The notes below the pieces were generated by a model that did no database searches, had not been told where the DNA came from, and worked only from the letters and a program-made list of their open reading frames with translations. From Sulfitobacter sp. (lineage in GTDB: Bacteria; Pseudomonadota; Alphaproteobacteria; Rhodobacterales; Rhodobacteraceae), in contig JAQXCD010000022.1 in the NCBI GenBank assembly GCA_029252045.1, forward strand, positions 1 to 64,000: 64,000 bases of DNA, in the 5' to 3' direction. This document shows, in pieces, positions 11,255 through 21,350 of the stretch. A program made the position numbers and the translations under genes. How positions within the stretch are numbered: the stretch's first letter is position 1; each line of letters opens with the position of its first letter.

Positions 11255-11725
11255 GTGAAGTTACACATCTGTACCGTCGGGCGGCTGCGTGCCGGACCCG
11301 AGAAGATGCTGATTGACGACTATCTGACCAGACTTGACAGAACCGGCCGGGGGCTATCTCTTGGGCCGGTTTCTGTTTTGGAAGTTGATGATCGTAAAGG
11401 CGGGGGAATGGCGGGTGAGGCGGCGCTGTTGCGCCGTGCGATCCCCGATGGCGCAGTGATTTGTGCACTGGATGAACGCGGTACAGTCGAAACATCGCCA
11501 AAGTTTGCAAACCGCATCGCAGGTTGGCGTGATGCAGGGCGGAGTGATCTGGCGTTTGTAATCGGGGGGGCTGACGGCATTGATCCGGCGCTGCGCACCG
11601 AGGCCGACCATCTGCTGTCATTTGGCAAGATGGTCTGGCCGCATATGCTAGTCCGCGTGATGTTGGCCGAGCAGTTATACCGCGCGGCCTCAATCCTTTC
11701 CGGTGGTCCGTATCACCGCGTTTAA
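11255..11725 (+). CDS. rlmH: 23S rRNA (pseudouridine(1915)-N(3))-methyltransferase RlmH
   Basis: LALDERG-like [55 protein letters not shown] start 11255. Confidence 0.96.
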   Translation: MKLHICTVGRLRAGPEKMLIDDYLTRLDRTGRGLSLGPVSVLEVDDRKGGGMAGEAALLRRAIPDGAVICALDERGTVETSPKFANRIAGWRDAGRSDLAFVIGGADGIDPALRTEADHLLSFGKMVWPHMLVRVMLAEQLYRAASILSGGPYHRV

Positions 11726-12075
11726 GGCAGCTTGACGGTCTTCGTGTTTGTGGACCAGCCGGTCACGGTATCATGCGACTCGATGATAACAGTATCGACG
11801 CCTGCCGGAATTTTTACGCCTGAAATGGACCGTGTGAAGGGCTGCTCGTCAACATGGGGGTGCGCCAGATCACGTTCGCCCAGAACATTACCCGCCGTGT
11901 CCGTGACGCGGAAAGTGTCTGCATAATCATCCCAGCCCGTGTCGGTATGTCTGATTGTTACATCAAATGTGTACCCGTTGCCCGACTTTGACACCTTCAC
12001 ATGGTGTACAGAAGATGGGTCCGCGACTGCGGGCGTTGCGGCAAGGGAGAGAAGCAGGAGTGTTTTCTTGATCAT
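11722..12075 (-). CDS. secreted hypothetical protein
   Basis: Signal peptide [18 protein letters not shown]; overlaps rlmH 3' end by 4 nt (convergent). Confidence 0.6.
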   Translation of the reverse strand: MIKKTLLLLSLAATPAVADPSSVHHVKVSKSGNGYTFDVTIRHTDTGWDDYADTFRVTDTAGNVLGERDLAHPHVDEQPFTRSISGVKIPAGVDTVIIESHDTVTGWSTNTKTVKLP

Positions 12076-12111
12076 TTTAAGAAGTCCAATCTTTGAACAG
12101 TATATAGCTAC

Positions 12112-12810
12112 TCAAATGTCTTGTTCCAAGAGGACACTACGCGACTGTGAAGCGAATTCCCGCCGCCAGATCACAAGGAATGTAACAATGGCTGCGCCAA
12201 TCAGCATGGCGGGGCCTGCCAGCCATGCCACTGTCGCCAAACCGAAATAGATTGCACGCAGGCCGCGGTTAAAGCTGCGGGCGGCCGCGATGTTCAGTTC
12301 TGCGGCCTTATGGGAAAATGCGGTTGCTTTAGGGTCTTCAGAGTTGTTCGGTGTGGCCCCGATCATCACGGAGCAATAGCCGAACAACCGGTTGGACCAC
12401 ACAAATTTCAGGAAGGCATTTGTCAGGAAAACGACGATCACGAGAAGTTTCAGCTCCCAGACAATAGCGGGATCATAGGCCGCAGTCAGATCGGCAGCAA
12501 CTCCGGCCACCTGCTCTGTGTTGCCGATCAGGGCCAGCGCGCCCCCAATCGCAATCACGCAAGTAGAGGCGAAAAACGACGTACCTTGCCTGAGCGTGCC
12601 GATGGTCTGGGCATCAAAAATCCGCACCTCGCGTGCAATCATTTGAAGCATCCATTGGCGCCGGTAGTCGGCCATGATGCTGGAAGTTGACGGGCGCTGT
12701 GCTGAAGAATGCTCGATCCGCCAGCCAACACCGCACCACAGCACGATCAGAGTTGCCAAAGCAGCAGCATCAAGCGCTGACAGGAATGAAAATGTTTCAA
12801 GTGATATCAT
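12112..12810 (-). CDS. DUF599-family membrane protein
   Basis: RQWMLQMIAREVRIFDAQTIGTLRQGTSFFASTCVIAIGGALALIGNTE resembles DUF599 proteins. Confidence 0.7.
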   Translation of the reverse strand: MISLETFSFLSALDAAALATLIVLWCGVGWRIEHSSAQRPSTSSIMADYRRQWMLQMIAREVRIFDAQTIGTLRQGTSFFASTCVIAIGGALALIGNTEQVAGVAADLTAAYDPAIVWELKLLVIVVFLTNAFLKFVWSNRLFGYCSVMIGATPNNSEDPKATAFSHKAAELNIAAARSFNRGLRAIYFGLATVAWLAGPAMLIGAAIVTFLVIWRREFASQSRSVLLEQDI

Positions 12811-12998
12811 AGGACTTCTTTAGAGCGGCCAATTAGGCATGACCAGCAAAGAGCAGCGGGGAGTATCTGAATCTCAGCCAGTTGCGCGTTCATTGCCTGT
12901 AAATTTGTCCACGATATCCCTGATGTTTAAAGGTGCAGCTGTTACAGATTGGCGCAGGACACGCTCCCGTTCAGGCTGTGGCTTGCATTAATCTAAGA

Positions 12999-13019
12999 TT
13001 GGTAATATTATTTTACCAA
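12999..13019. promoter_or_regulatory. inverted repeat TTGGTAA-N7-TTACCAA upstream of glcD, candidate operator
   Basis: Perfect 7-bp arms ~30 bp before the glcD ATG. Confidence 0.4.
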
Positions 13020-13048
13020 ATTGATAATCCCTTGCGGAGCTTGTTGTT

Positions 13049-14497
13049 ATGGAAATGCCTGTCCCAAATCCTGCTGTACTGGCCCGTAAGGCGCGTGTGG
13101 TGGAGCGGTTGTCTGCTGTCCTGCCCGCAAGTGCAGTGATCCATGACGAGCGTGAGACACGGGCGTATGAATGCGACGCGCTCACCGCCTACCGCTGCCC
13201 GCCCATGGTTGCTGTTTTGCCGTCGACAACCGAACAGGTCTCGGCCGTGCTGCGTATCTGTCACGAAGAAGGTGTGCCTGTCGTGCCGCGTGGCTCTGGC
13301 ACATCACTGGCAGGCGGCGCGCTGCCTACGGCTGATTGTGTCATTCTGGGTGTGGCCCGAATGAACGATGTGATCGAGACAGATTATGACAACCGATTCA
13401 TTCGCGTGCAAACAGGCCGGACGAACCTTAGCGTAACAGGTGCAGTTGAGGCGGATGGTTTCTTTTATGCGCCCGATCCGTCCAGCCAGCTGGCCTGTGC
13501 GATTGCGGGTAACATCGCCATGAACTCTGGTGGGGCGCACTGCCTGAAATACGGGGTGACCACCAATAACCTGATGGGCGTGAAAATGGTGATGATGGAC
13601 GGCGAGATCGTCGATGTCGGGGGCGCGTATCTGGATGCAGGCGGGCTGGATCTGCTGGGTGTAATCTGCGGCTCCGAGGGGCAATTGGGCGTAGTGACAG
13701 AGGCGACTTTGCGTATCTTGCACAAACCCGAAGGCGCGCGGCCTGTGTTGATGGGCTTTGACGACAACGAAGTGGCGGGTGCCTGTGTGTCCGACATTAT
13801 CAAGGCGGGCGTTCTACCTGTCGCCATTGAATTTATGGATCGTCCTTGCATCGAGGCGACCGAGGCTTTTGCCCATGCGGGCTACCCGATGTGCGAGGCG
13901 CTGCTGATCGTCGAGGTTGAAGGGTCGGATGCCGAGATTGACCACCAGCTGGAGTTGATCATGGAAATTGCGCGGCGGCACAATCCTGTCGAGCTGCGGC
14001 AGAGTAAATCTGCCGAGGAAAGTGCTGCCATTTGGTTGGGTAGAAAATCGGCCTTTGGCGCCATGGGTCAGATCAACGACTACATGTGTCTGGATGGCAC
14101 AATTCCGGTCTCGAGCCTGCCGCATGTCCTCAAGCGGATTGGTGAGCTGTCCAAGGAATACGGCCTCAAAGTCGGCAATGTATTCCATGCGGGCGATGGC
14201 AACATGCACCCCCTGATCCTGTTTGACGCAAACAAGCCCGGTGATCTGGAGCTGTGCGAGGCGATGGGGGCTGATATCCTCAGGCTCTGCGTTGAAGTGG
14301 GCGGCTGCCTGACCGGAGAGCATGGCGTGGGCATTGAAAAGCGCGACCTGATGCATGTGCAATACGCACACGCTGATCTGGAGGCGCAGATGGCCGTGAA
14401 GGATGTATTTGATCCGCAATGGCTCCTTAATCCCGCCAAGGTGTTCCCGCTTGATGCATCGGACGCGCGCCGCCAGCTGCCGGTTGCGGCTGAATAA
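13049..14497 (+). CDS. glcD: glycolate oxidase subunit GlcD (FAD-linked oxidase)
   Basis: VVPRGSGTSLAGGALPTADCVILGVARMN, VFHAGDGNMHPLILFD, GGCLTGEHGVGIEK. Confidence 0.95.
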   Translation: MEMPVPNPAVLARKARVVERLSAVLPASAVIHDERETRAYECDALTAYRCPPMVAVLPSTTEQVSAVLRICHEEGVPVVPRGSGTSLAGGALPTADCVILGVARMNDVIETDYDNRFIRVQTGRTNLSVTGAVEADGFFYAPDPSSQLACAIAGNIAMNSGGAHCLKYGVTTNNLMGVKMVMMDGEIVDVGGAYLDAGGLDLLGVICGSEGQLGVVTEATLRILHKPEGARPVLMGFDDNEVAGACVSDIIKAGVLPVAIEFMDRPCIEATEAFAHAGYPMCEALLIVEVEGSDAEIDHQLELIMEIARRHNPVELRQSKSAEESAAIWLGRKSAFGAMGQINDYMCLDGTIPVSSLPHVLKRIGELSKEYGLKVGNVFHAGDGNMHPLILFDANKPGDLELCEAMGADILRLCVEVGGCLTGEHGVGIEKRDLMHVQYAHADLEAQMAVKDVFDPQWLLNPAKVFPLDASDARRQLPVAAE

Positions 14498-14506
14498 ATC
14501 TCAGAC

Positions 14507-14557
14507 TTGGGAGGCCAGCCTCCCAAACCCTCCGGAATATTTAAGGCCAAGAAAGAT
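14507..14557 (+). repeat. intergenic GC-rich hairpin plus conserved tail (copy A)
   Basis: TTGGGAGGC-CA-GCCTCCCAA followed by CCTCCGGAATATTTAAGGCCAAGAAAGAT; tail also seen at 33.55 and 46.3 kb. Confidence 0.6.
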
Positions 14558-15640
14558 ATGCACCTTCCCCAGACAGAGGCCGAGCTGGCCGAATTGATCC
14601 GTGATGCGCAGTCGCCGCTTTCCATTTGTGGCGGGGGGACGCGCGGCGTAGCGTCACCGGGCGCCCCTTTGGGAACGTCCGGGCTGAGTGGGATAACCCT
14701 TTATGAGCCGGGGGCGATGACCGTTGTAGCAGGTGCAGGTACGCCCGTTGCCGAGATCGAGACGGCGCTTGCTGCCGAGAACCAACGCCTTGCGTTTGAG
14801 CCGATGGACCATCGCAGGCTTTTAGGAACGACTGGAGAGCCGACAATTGGGGGCGTTATGTCTGCCAATGTCAGCGGGCCACGACGTATATCGGTGGGCG
14901 CCGCGCGTGATTTCCTGCTGGGTGTGCGGTATGTCGACGGTATGGGAAGTATCGTCAAAAATGGTGGGCGGGTGATGAAAAACGTCACCGGTTATGACCT
15001 GGTCAAGCTGATGGCAGGCGCGCATGGTACCTTGGGTGTGCTGAGCGAGGTGTCGCTGAAAGTGCTTCCTTGCCCCGAGACAGCGGCCACTTTAGTTCTG
15101 CACGGGTTGACCGATGCTCAGGCTATTGCAGCGCTTGCAAAAGCGCTGGGCAGTCCGTTTGAAGTGTCTGCTGCGGCGCATGATCCCGCTGCCGGTGAGA
15201 CATTGCTGCGCGTGGAAGGTTTTGAGCAATCAGTGTCCTACCGAATTAGCCAGCTGCAAAATCTGCTGGGTGGCGAGACAACCGTTGAGCGAGACAGTGC
15301 CGCGCGTTGGGCGGGATGGCGCGACGTGACTGCATTTGCCGAAGCTGGTGAAGACATCTGGCGCATTTCGTGCAAGCCGTCGGATGCGCCTGCGCTGGTG
15401 GCAAAGTCGGGCGCTGCGGGTGCGCGTTATGATTGGGCAGGCGGCCTTGTCTGGCTGCGGACAGTGGAGGGGCATGATGTTCGCGCGGCGCTGGGGCGCT
15501 ATGACGGGCATGCCACTTTGGTGCGGGGAACAGGCCAACAGCGGTTCCAACCCGAAGCAGCGGGTGTCGCGCGGATCACAGCCGGATTGCGCGCGCGGTT
15601 TGACCCGCGCGGTTTGCTGAACAAGGGCCTGATGGGATGA
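14558..15640 (+). CDS. glcE: glycolate oxidase subunit GlcE
   Basis: FAD-binding domain between glcD and glcF (LSICGGGTRG.., GVMSANVSGPRRISVGAARDFLLGV). Confidence 0.93.
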   Translation: MHLPQTEAELAELIRDAQSPLSICGGGTRGVASPGAPLGTSGLSGITLYEPGAMTVVAGAGTPVAEIETALAAENQRLAFEPMDHRRLLGTTGEPTIGGVMSANVSGPRRISVGAARDFLLGVRYVDGMGSIVKNGGRVMKNVTGYDLVKLMAGAHGTLGVLSEVSLKVLPCPETAATLVLHGLTDAQAIAALAKALGSPFEVSAAAHDPAAGETLLRVEGFEQSVSYRISQLQNLLGGETTVERDSAARWAGWRDVTAFAEAGEDIWRISCKPSDAPALVAKSGAAGARYDWAGGLVWLRTVEGHDVRAALGRYDGHATLVRGTGQQRFQPEAAGVARITAGLRARFDPRGLLNKGLMG

Positions 15641-16002
15641 GCTATATCGCACTGTTTGTTATTGTTTTCATCGGCGGGCCGTTGAGCTTCCGCGCATTGG
15701 GGCGCGGCGGTCCGTCGCCGGAAGCGTTCCGGCGGCTGGCCCTGTTCACGGCAGTTTGCGCGGCCACCGGCCTGACATTGCGGTATGGATTTCCGGCACT
15801 TTGGGGCTCCAATCTGTTGCTGACTGGGACGGGGGTTGCCTTCATCTGGGGCGGCTGGATCGGCGTGTTGGCCTATGGTGCGCAGGCACTGCGGCGGATG
15901 TACAGTGGGCTGCGCATGCGACGCTGGACAGCTGTCATGGGATCAGCAGGAACAACAGTGCCATGGTTTGGTTTGGCAAGCGCCAGCCTGCTGGTTGCGT
16001 AA
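15637..16002 (+). CDS. small hypothetical membrane protein inside glc operon
   Basis: ATGA overlap with glcE; hydrophobic 121-aa ORF. Confidence 0.6.
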   Translation: MSYIALFVIVFIGGPLSFRALGRGGPSPEAFRRLALFTAVCAATGLTLRYGFPALWGSNLLLTGTGVAFIWGGWIGVLAYGAQALRRMYSGLRMRRWTAVMGSAGTTVPWFGLASASLLVA

Positions 16003-16012
16003 GGATACAAAC

Positions 16013-17389
16013 ATGCAAACTACATTTACCGAAAAGCAGCTGGAAAATCCCGGTACCCAGCGCGCCAATGAAATCCTGCGCGCTTGCGTGCATTGCGGGT
16101 TTTGCACTGCAACTTGCCCTACCTATCAGGTGCTGGGCGACGAGTTGGACAGCCCGCGGGGCAGAATCTATCTGATCAAGGATATGCTCGAGAACGAGCG
16201 GGTGCCGGATGCAAAGACAGTCAAACACATTGATCGCTGCCTCAGCTGTCTGGCCTGTATGACGACATGCCCCTCGGGCGTGCATTACATGCATCTCGTG
16301 GATCACGCCCGCGACTATATCGAACAGCGCTACAAGCGCCCGTTCACAGACCGGGCTTTGCGCTGGGTGCTGGCGCGCATTCTGCCCTATCCGATGCGGT
16401 TCCGTGTGGCGTTACTGGGTGCCAAAATCGGGCGGCCTTTTGCGCGGTTCATGCCGGATGCGCGTTTGCGTGCGATGTTGGAAATGGCCCCGAAGGTGAT
16501 CCCGCCTGTCAGCCGTAATGACGACCCGCAGACCTTTGCACCGCAAGCCCCCAAACGGATGCGCGTGGCGCTGATGACGGGCTGTGCGCAAAAGGCGCTG
16601 AATACGGATATCAATGATGCTACCATCCGCGTTCTGACGCGTTTGGGGGCCGAAGTGGTTGTCGCCGAAGGGGCGGGCTGTTGTGGTGCGCTGACCCATC
16701 ACATGGGCAAGACAAGCGAAAGCCATGCAACCGCCGCCAAGAACATTCGGGCATGGGCGCGCGAGATGGATCAGGATGGGTTGGATGCCATCGTCATCAA
16801 CACATCCGGTTGTGGCACAACGGTAAAGGACTACGGCCACATGTTCCGCCATGATCCGCTGGCGGCGGATGCGGCGCGTGTGGCGGGTATTGCCCGTGAC
16901 ATTTCCGAAGTATTGATGGATTTGACGGCGGGAACAACGGATGCGCCCTGGGCGGCGGCCCCTGAATGGAGCGCTGTTAATTCTACGTCGCGTCCGGCCG
17001 AAGGTATGGTTGTTGCCTATCATGCGGCCTGTTCGTTGCAACACGGTCAGCAGATCAAAACGCATCCCAAGACGCTGCTGAAAAAGGCGGGTTTCACCAT
17101 TGTTGAACCTGCGGATTCGCATTTGTGCTGTGGCTCTGCCGGCACCTATAACCTGATGCAGCCAGAGATATCTGCGCAGCTGAAAGAACGTAAAGTCAAA
17201 ACCTTAGAGGCCAAGAACCCCGATGTGATTGCCGCAGGGAATATCGGCTGCATGATGCAAATCGGTTCTGCCTCTCAGGTCCCGATTGTGCATTCGGTCG
17301 AGCTGCTGGATTGGGCTTGGGGCGGGCCAAAGCCACCGGCACTTGATGGCCGTCTGGCGCAAAAAGATGAGATACCGCGTTTGCGTTAA
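16013..17389 (+). CDS. glcF: glycolate oxidase iron-sulfur subunit GlcF
   Basis: CVHCGFCTATCPTYQVLGDELDSPRGRIYLIK, CLSCLACMTTCPSGVHYMHL, CCGSAGTYNL. Confidence 0.96.
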   Translation: MQTTFTEKQLENPGTQRANEILRACVHCGFCTATCPTYQVLGDELDSPRGRIYLIKDMLENERVPDAKTVKHIDRCLSCLACMTTCPSGVHYMHLVDHARDYIEQRYKRPFTDRALRWVLARILPYPMRFRVALLGAKIGRPFARFMPDARLRAMLEMAPKVIPPVSRNDDPQTFAPQAPKRMRVALMTGCAQKALNTDINDATIRVLTRLGAEVVVAEGAGCCGALTHHMGKTSESHATAAKNIRAWAREMDQDGLDAIVINTSGCGTTVKDYGHMFRHDPLAADAARVAGIARDISEVLMDLTAGTTDAPWAAAPEWSAVNSTSRPAEGMVVAYHAACSLQHGQQIKTHPKTLLKKAGFTIVEPADSHLCCGSAGTYNLMQPEISAQLKERKVKTLEAKNPDVIAAGNIGCMMQIGSASQVPIVHSVELLDWAWGGPKPPALDGRLAQKDEIPRLR

Positions 17390-17461
17390 CTATTTTGCCC
17401 CAATTTTGCCTTAAGACCGCTATATCACGCAAAGGATTGAATTTTACTTGGGGGCGATGTT

Positions 17462-18277
17462 TTGCGGCGATGGATTGCTCTAACCGTTATTGGACTGCTG
17501 CTCACCTCGGGGGCGGTGGCCCAAGATGCGTCGCTTAAGCGTCTCAATAATGGCGATGAAGCCAAAGCATGGGAAGCTGTTGGCCGTCTGGATATTGACG
17601 GCAAGGGCTTTTGTACTGGTGCGCTGATAGCGCCCAAGCTGGTGCTGACGGCGGCGCATTGAATGTTTGACAGTACTACAGGAAAGCGAATCGAAGAGGG
17701 CCATGTCGAGTTTCTGGCGGGCTGGCGAAATGGGCGTGCGGGTGCATACCGTGACGTTCTGCGTGTCGTTGTTCATCCCGACTTTGTCTATAACGAAACC
17801 CTTTCATCAGATCGCGTGCGCAACGATCTAGCGTTGTTGGAGCTGGAACAGCCGATCCGCAATAATTCGATCAAGCCTTTCAAAACTGCGGCCCGTCCGC
17901 GCGCGGGTGACCGCGTAGGCGTGGTCAGCTACGCACTTGATCGCTCCGAAGCCCCGTCTTTGCAGGATGTGTGTGAAGTTTTGGCGCGTCAGGACGGCGT
18001 TCTTGTGACGTCCTGCTCGGTTGATTTCGGGTCCAGTGGCGCGCCGATTTTTGTGATTGAGGACGGTGAGGCGCAGATTGTTTCAGTTGTGTTTGCCAAA
18101 GCCGAGGTGCGCGGCGACGAAGTATCGCTTGGCACGGCGCTGGGCCAACCGCTTGCTGAATTGCAGGCCGAACTGGTAGCGGGCCGCGCAATCTATCTGG
18201 GTGCCAAGCAAGGCGAACGGCGCATTCGTGCAGGCGACAATAAGACCCAGACCGGGGCCAAGTTTGTCCGGCCTTAG
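17462..18277 (+). pseudogene. trypsin-like serine protease with in-frame TGA after LTAAH
   Basis: GFCTGALIAPKLVLTAAH-[TGA 17660-17662]-MFDSTTGKRIEEGHVEFLAGWRNG..DLALLELEQPI..SCSVDFGSSGAPIF; both parts in the same frame. Confidence 0.85.
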
Positions 18278-18426
18278 GGCCGCATACCTACCTCTTGAAA
18301 CCTCCAAATGAATACCCACATCAAAAGGGTCAGGATGCCTATGCAGGGTTCTGGCGCCTTAAAATGCGGGTCTGTCCAATGGTGGAAGGCCCGGTACATC
18401 AATCGCTCACTCATGAGGATGAACAC

Positions 18427-18897
18427 ATGCGTAATTTTGATTTTGCACCGCTTTACCGCTCCACAGTCGGCTTTGACCAGATTGCGAGTATGATGGACCG
18501 CGCACTGACGGCGGAGACTGGCCAGACCAGCTATCCCCCCTACAATATCGAGAAACTTGAAGATGACGCGTATCGGGTTTCGATTGCCGTCGCAGGTTTT
18601 ACGGATGCTGATCTCAGTGTCGAAGTGCGCGATCGGTCTTTGATCGTGTCGGCGCGCAAGGCAGACGAAGATGCGGACAAGACATATCTGCACCGTGGCA
18701 TTGCCACTCGCGCGTTCGAGCGACGCTTCCATCTCGCGGATCATGTGGTTGTGACGGGGGCTACACACGCCGACGGGATGCTGCACATCGAGATGCAGCG
18801 TCAGGTGCCAGATGCCCTTAAACCGCGCCAGATCCAGATTGCCTCTGATGCGCGGCGGATCGGCAAGGATGTTGTTGACTCAACTGCCGTAAACTAA
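18427..18897 (+). CDS. small heat shock protein, Hsp20/IbpA family
   Basis: FDFAPLYRSTVGFDQIASMMDRA..YPPYNIEKLEDDAYRVSIAVAGFTDADLSVEV..YLHRGIATRAFERRFHLADHV. Confidence 0.93.
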   Translation: MRNFDFAPLYRSTVGFDQIASMMDRALTAETGQTSYPPYNIEKLEDDAYRVSIAVAGFTDADLSVEVRDRSLIVSARKADEDADKTYLHRGIATRAFERRFHLADHVVVTGATHADGMLHIEMQRQVPDALKPRQIQIASDARRIGKDVVDSTAVN

Positions 18898-18916
18898 CTC
18901 TTTCTACAGAATAACT

Positions 18917-18944
18917 AAGGCCCGGCGCGCGCGTCGGGCCTTTT
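18917..18944 (+). terminator. rho-independent terminator after hsp20
   Basis: AAGGCCCG-gcgcgcgcgt-CGGGCCTTTT. Confidence 0.75.
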
Positions 18945-19015
18945 GCGTTGTTGGAGTCACCAAATGTAAACCTGTCACGGGCATCTTCTGCATCATCACA
19001 ATGCGGGAGAATTCG

Positions 19016-19756
19016 ATGAGCTTTTGGTCTTGGCTATGCGGCGCGATATGTGGCCTATTCACGGCAACCACCCTCTACGCGGGTGCCATCACTTTGTTGG
19101 ATGTAGGCAGCAAGCCGCGTAGTGCTCTCATCCCCGTTATAGCGCCTGCGCCGGAGGTTCGGACAACCCCGCTCGCCCCATCCAGCCTGTTTATTGGCCG
19201 CACCGGCAGCAGCCTGTTTCCCGAGATAGAAAAGGTTGAGCCGGTGAAGGCGACAGCGGGTGTGTCCGGCATGTCCAGCCGGGCTGTGTTAGTCATTCGT
19301 GACATCATCCAGTAGGCGGAATCCAGTCGCGCAGGTTATGACGCGGTGCAACATGGTGCAAAGATTGCGCCGCCGCGCCTGCCCACCCAGATGACCGTAG
19401 CCGAGATTTATGTATGGATTGACGCGACGCCGAACCAGCCACATGCCATCGGGCGTTATCAGTTTATTCCGTCCACCCTGCGGCGTGTCATGCGCACTGT
19501 GGGTGCCTCTCCAGACCAGCGATTTTCACCGGAGCTGCAAGATAGGCTGGCCGATGTTCTGCTGGCAGAAGCGGGGTATCACGAAGCCAAGCGGGGTGAG
19601 GTGAGCAGACGCGCCTTTATGAATAACCTTGCCAAGATTTGGGCCGGTTTGCCGAATGACACAGGCCGGTCACACTATGACAGCTATGCGGGTAACAAGG
19701 CCAGTATGACATGGGCGCGGTTTGATGCGCAAATGGCGCAAGTGTTTGGGCAGTAA
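19016..19756 (+). pseudogene. lysozyme-like/transglycosylase-like protein with in-frame TAG
   Basis: SRAVLVIRDIIQ-[TAG 19313-19315]-AESSRAGYDAVQHGAKIAPPRLPTQMTVAEIYVWIDATPNQPHAIGRYQFIPSTLRRV; continuous frame across the stop. Confidence 0.75.
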
Positions 19757-19796
19757 CGTGCCGCCGACACCGTCAGCATCGGCGGCATGAAGTGTT

Positions 19797-21275
19797 TTAG
19801 ACGCTCATGCAGATGTATTTCATCTCCAGATAGTCCTCGATGCCGTGGTGGCTGCCTTCGCGGCCAAGACCGGACTGCTTTACGCCGCCAAAGGGCGCAA
19901 CCTCGGTCGAGATCAGGCCGGTGTTCACACCGACGATGCCGTACTCCAGCGCTTCGGCTACTTTGTACACGCGGCTTAGGTCTTTGGCGTAGAAGTAGCT
20001 GGCCAAACCAAAGATGGTGTCATTCGCCATGGCGATCACATCATCCTCGGTGTCGAACTTGAACAGCGGGGCAAGCGGGCCAAACGTCTCTTCCTGCGCT
20101 ACTTTCATGTCCTGCGTGACGCCGGTCATGATGGTGGGAGCAAGGAAGTTGCCGTCCATCGCGCCATTGGCACCCAGCGCGATTGTGGCGCCTTTGGCTT
20201 TTGCATCGTCGATATGCTCTTTCACCTTCTCGCCGGCGGCGGGGTTGATTAGCGGGCCAAGGGCAACGCCTTCCTCAAACCCGTCGCCGACCTTCAGCTT
20301 TTCTACTGCTGCAACCAGCTTGGCTGCGAAAGCGTCATAAACACCGGCCTGAACGTAGATGCGGTTGGCGCAAACACAGGTCTGCCCGTTGTTGCGGAAC
20401 TTGCACAGGATCGCCCCCTCAACAGCTGCATCCAGATCGGCGTCGTCAAACACGATAAACGGCGCGTTACCGCCCAGCTCCATGGAGCATTTCATGACCT
20501 GATCGGCGGCCTGTTTCATCAAGATACGACCCACTTCGGTGGAGCCGGTAAAGGTCAGCTTGCGTACGGCGGGGTTCTCGCAGAACTCTTTGCCGATGGC
20601 GGAGGAGGAGCTGGAGGGCACCACGTTGAACACGCCCGCAGGAATGCCTGCACGCTCGGCCAGCACACCCATCACAATGGCGGACAGCGGTGTCTCGGCG
20701 GCGGGACGCGCGACAAAGGCACAGCCGGCGGCCAGCGCGGGCGCGGCTTTGCGGGTGATCATCGCGTTGGGGAAGTTCCACGGCGTGATGGAGGCGGCCA
20801 CACCGATAGGCTGCTTGATTACGGTGATGCGCTTGTCACGTTGGTGACCAGGGATCGTCTCGCCGTAGATGCGCTTGGCCTGCTCACCGAAGAATTCGAT
20901 GAAGGACGCGCCGTAGGCAATCTCGCCTTTGGCTTCTGCCAGCGGCTTACCCTGCTCGGCGGTCAGAATCATGCCCAGATCGTCCTGATTGGCCATCATC
21001 AGGTCGAACCATTTGCGCATGACTGCGGCACGTTCCTTACCGGTCCATTTGGCCCATTCCTTTTGTGCCGCTTCCGCTTGCGCGATGGCACCGGCCACCT
21101 GTGCGCGGCTCAGGTTTGCCACTTTGGCCACCACATCGCCGCGTGAGGGGTTGGTCACATCAAATGTGCCATCCTCGCCCTCTACCCATTTTCCACCGAT
21201 ATAGGCGCGGGTTTCCAGCAGGCTGGGGTCTTTGAGCATGGATTTCAGGTCAGTTGTCGAAGCTGTCATGTGCAT
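19797..21275 (-). CDS. gabD: NAD-dependent succinate-semialdehyde dehydrogenase
   Basis: ITPWNFPNAMITRKAAPALAAGCAFV, LTFTGSTEVGR, MELGGNAPFIVFDDADLDAAVEGA, NNGQTCVCANRIYV. Confidence 0.95.
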   Translation of the reverse strand: MHMTASTTDLKSMLKDPSLLETRAYIGGKWVEGEDGTFDVTNPSRGDVVAKVANLSRAQVAGAIAQAEAAQKEWAKWTGKERAAVMRKWFDLMMANQDDLGMILTAEQGKPLAEAKGEIAYGASFIEFFGEQAKRIYGETIPGHQRDKRITVIKQPIGVAASITPWNFPNAMITRKAAPALAAGCAFVARPAAETPLSAIVMGVLAERAGIPAGVFNVVPSSSSSAIGKEFCENPAVRKLTFTGSTEVGRILMKQAADQVMKCSMELGGNAPFIVFDDADLDAAVEGAILCKFRNNGQTCVCANRIYVQAGVYDAFAAKLVAAVEKLKVGDGFEEGVALGPLINPAAGEKVKEHIDDAKAKGATIALGANGAMDGNFLAPTIMTGVTQDMKVAQEETFGPLAPLFKFDTEDDVIAMANDTIFGLASYFYAKDLSRVYKVAEALEYGIVGVNTGLISTEVAPFGGVKQSGLGREGSHHGIEDYLEMKYICMSV

Positions 21276-21350
21276 TCTCCTTGAATTCGTCTGGGAACCC
21301 AAAGCAACAATGGGTATGATTGTCCAGTTCACATTGAGAGGATCCGCGCA

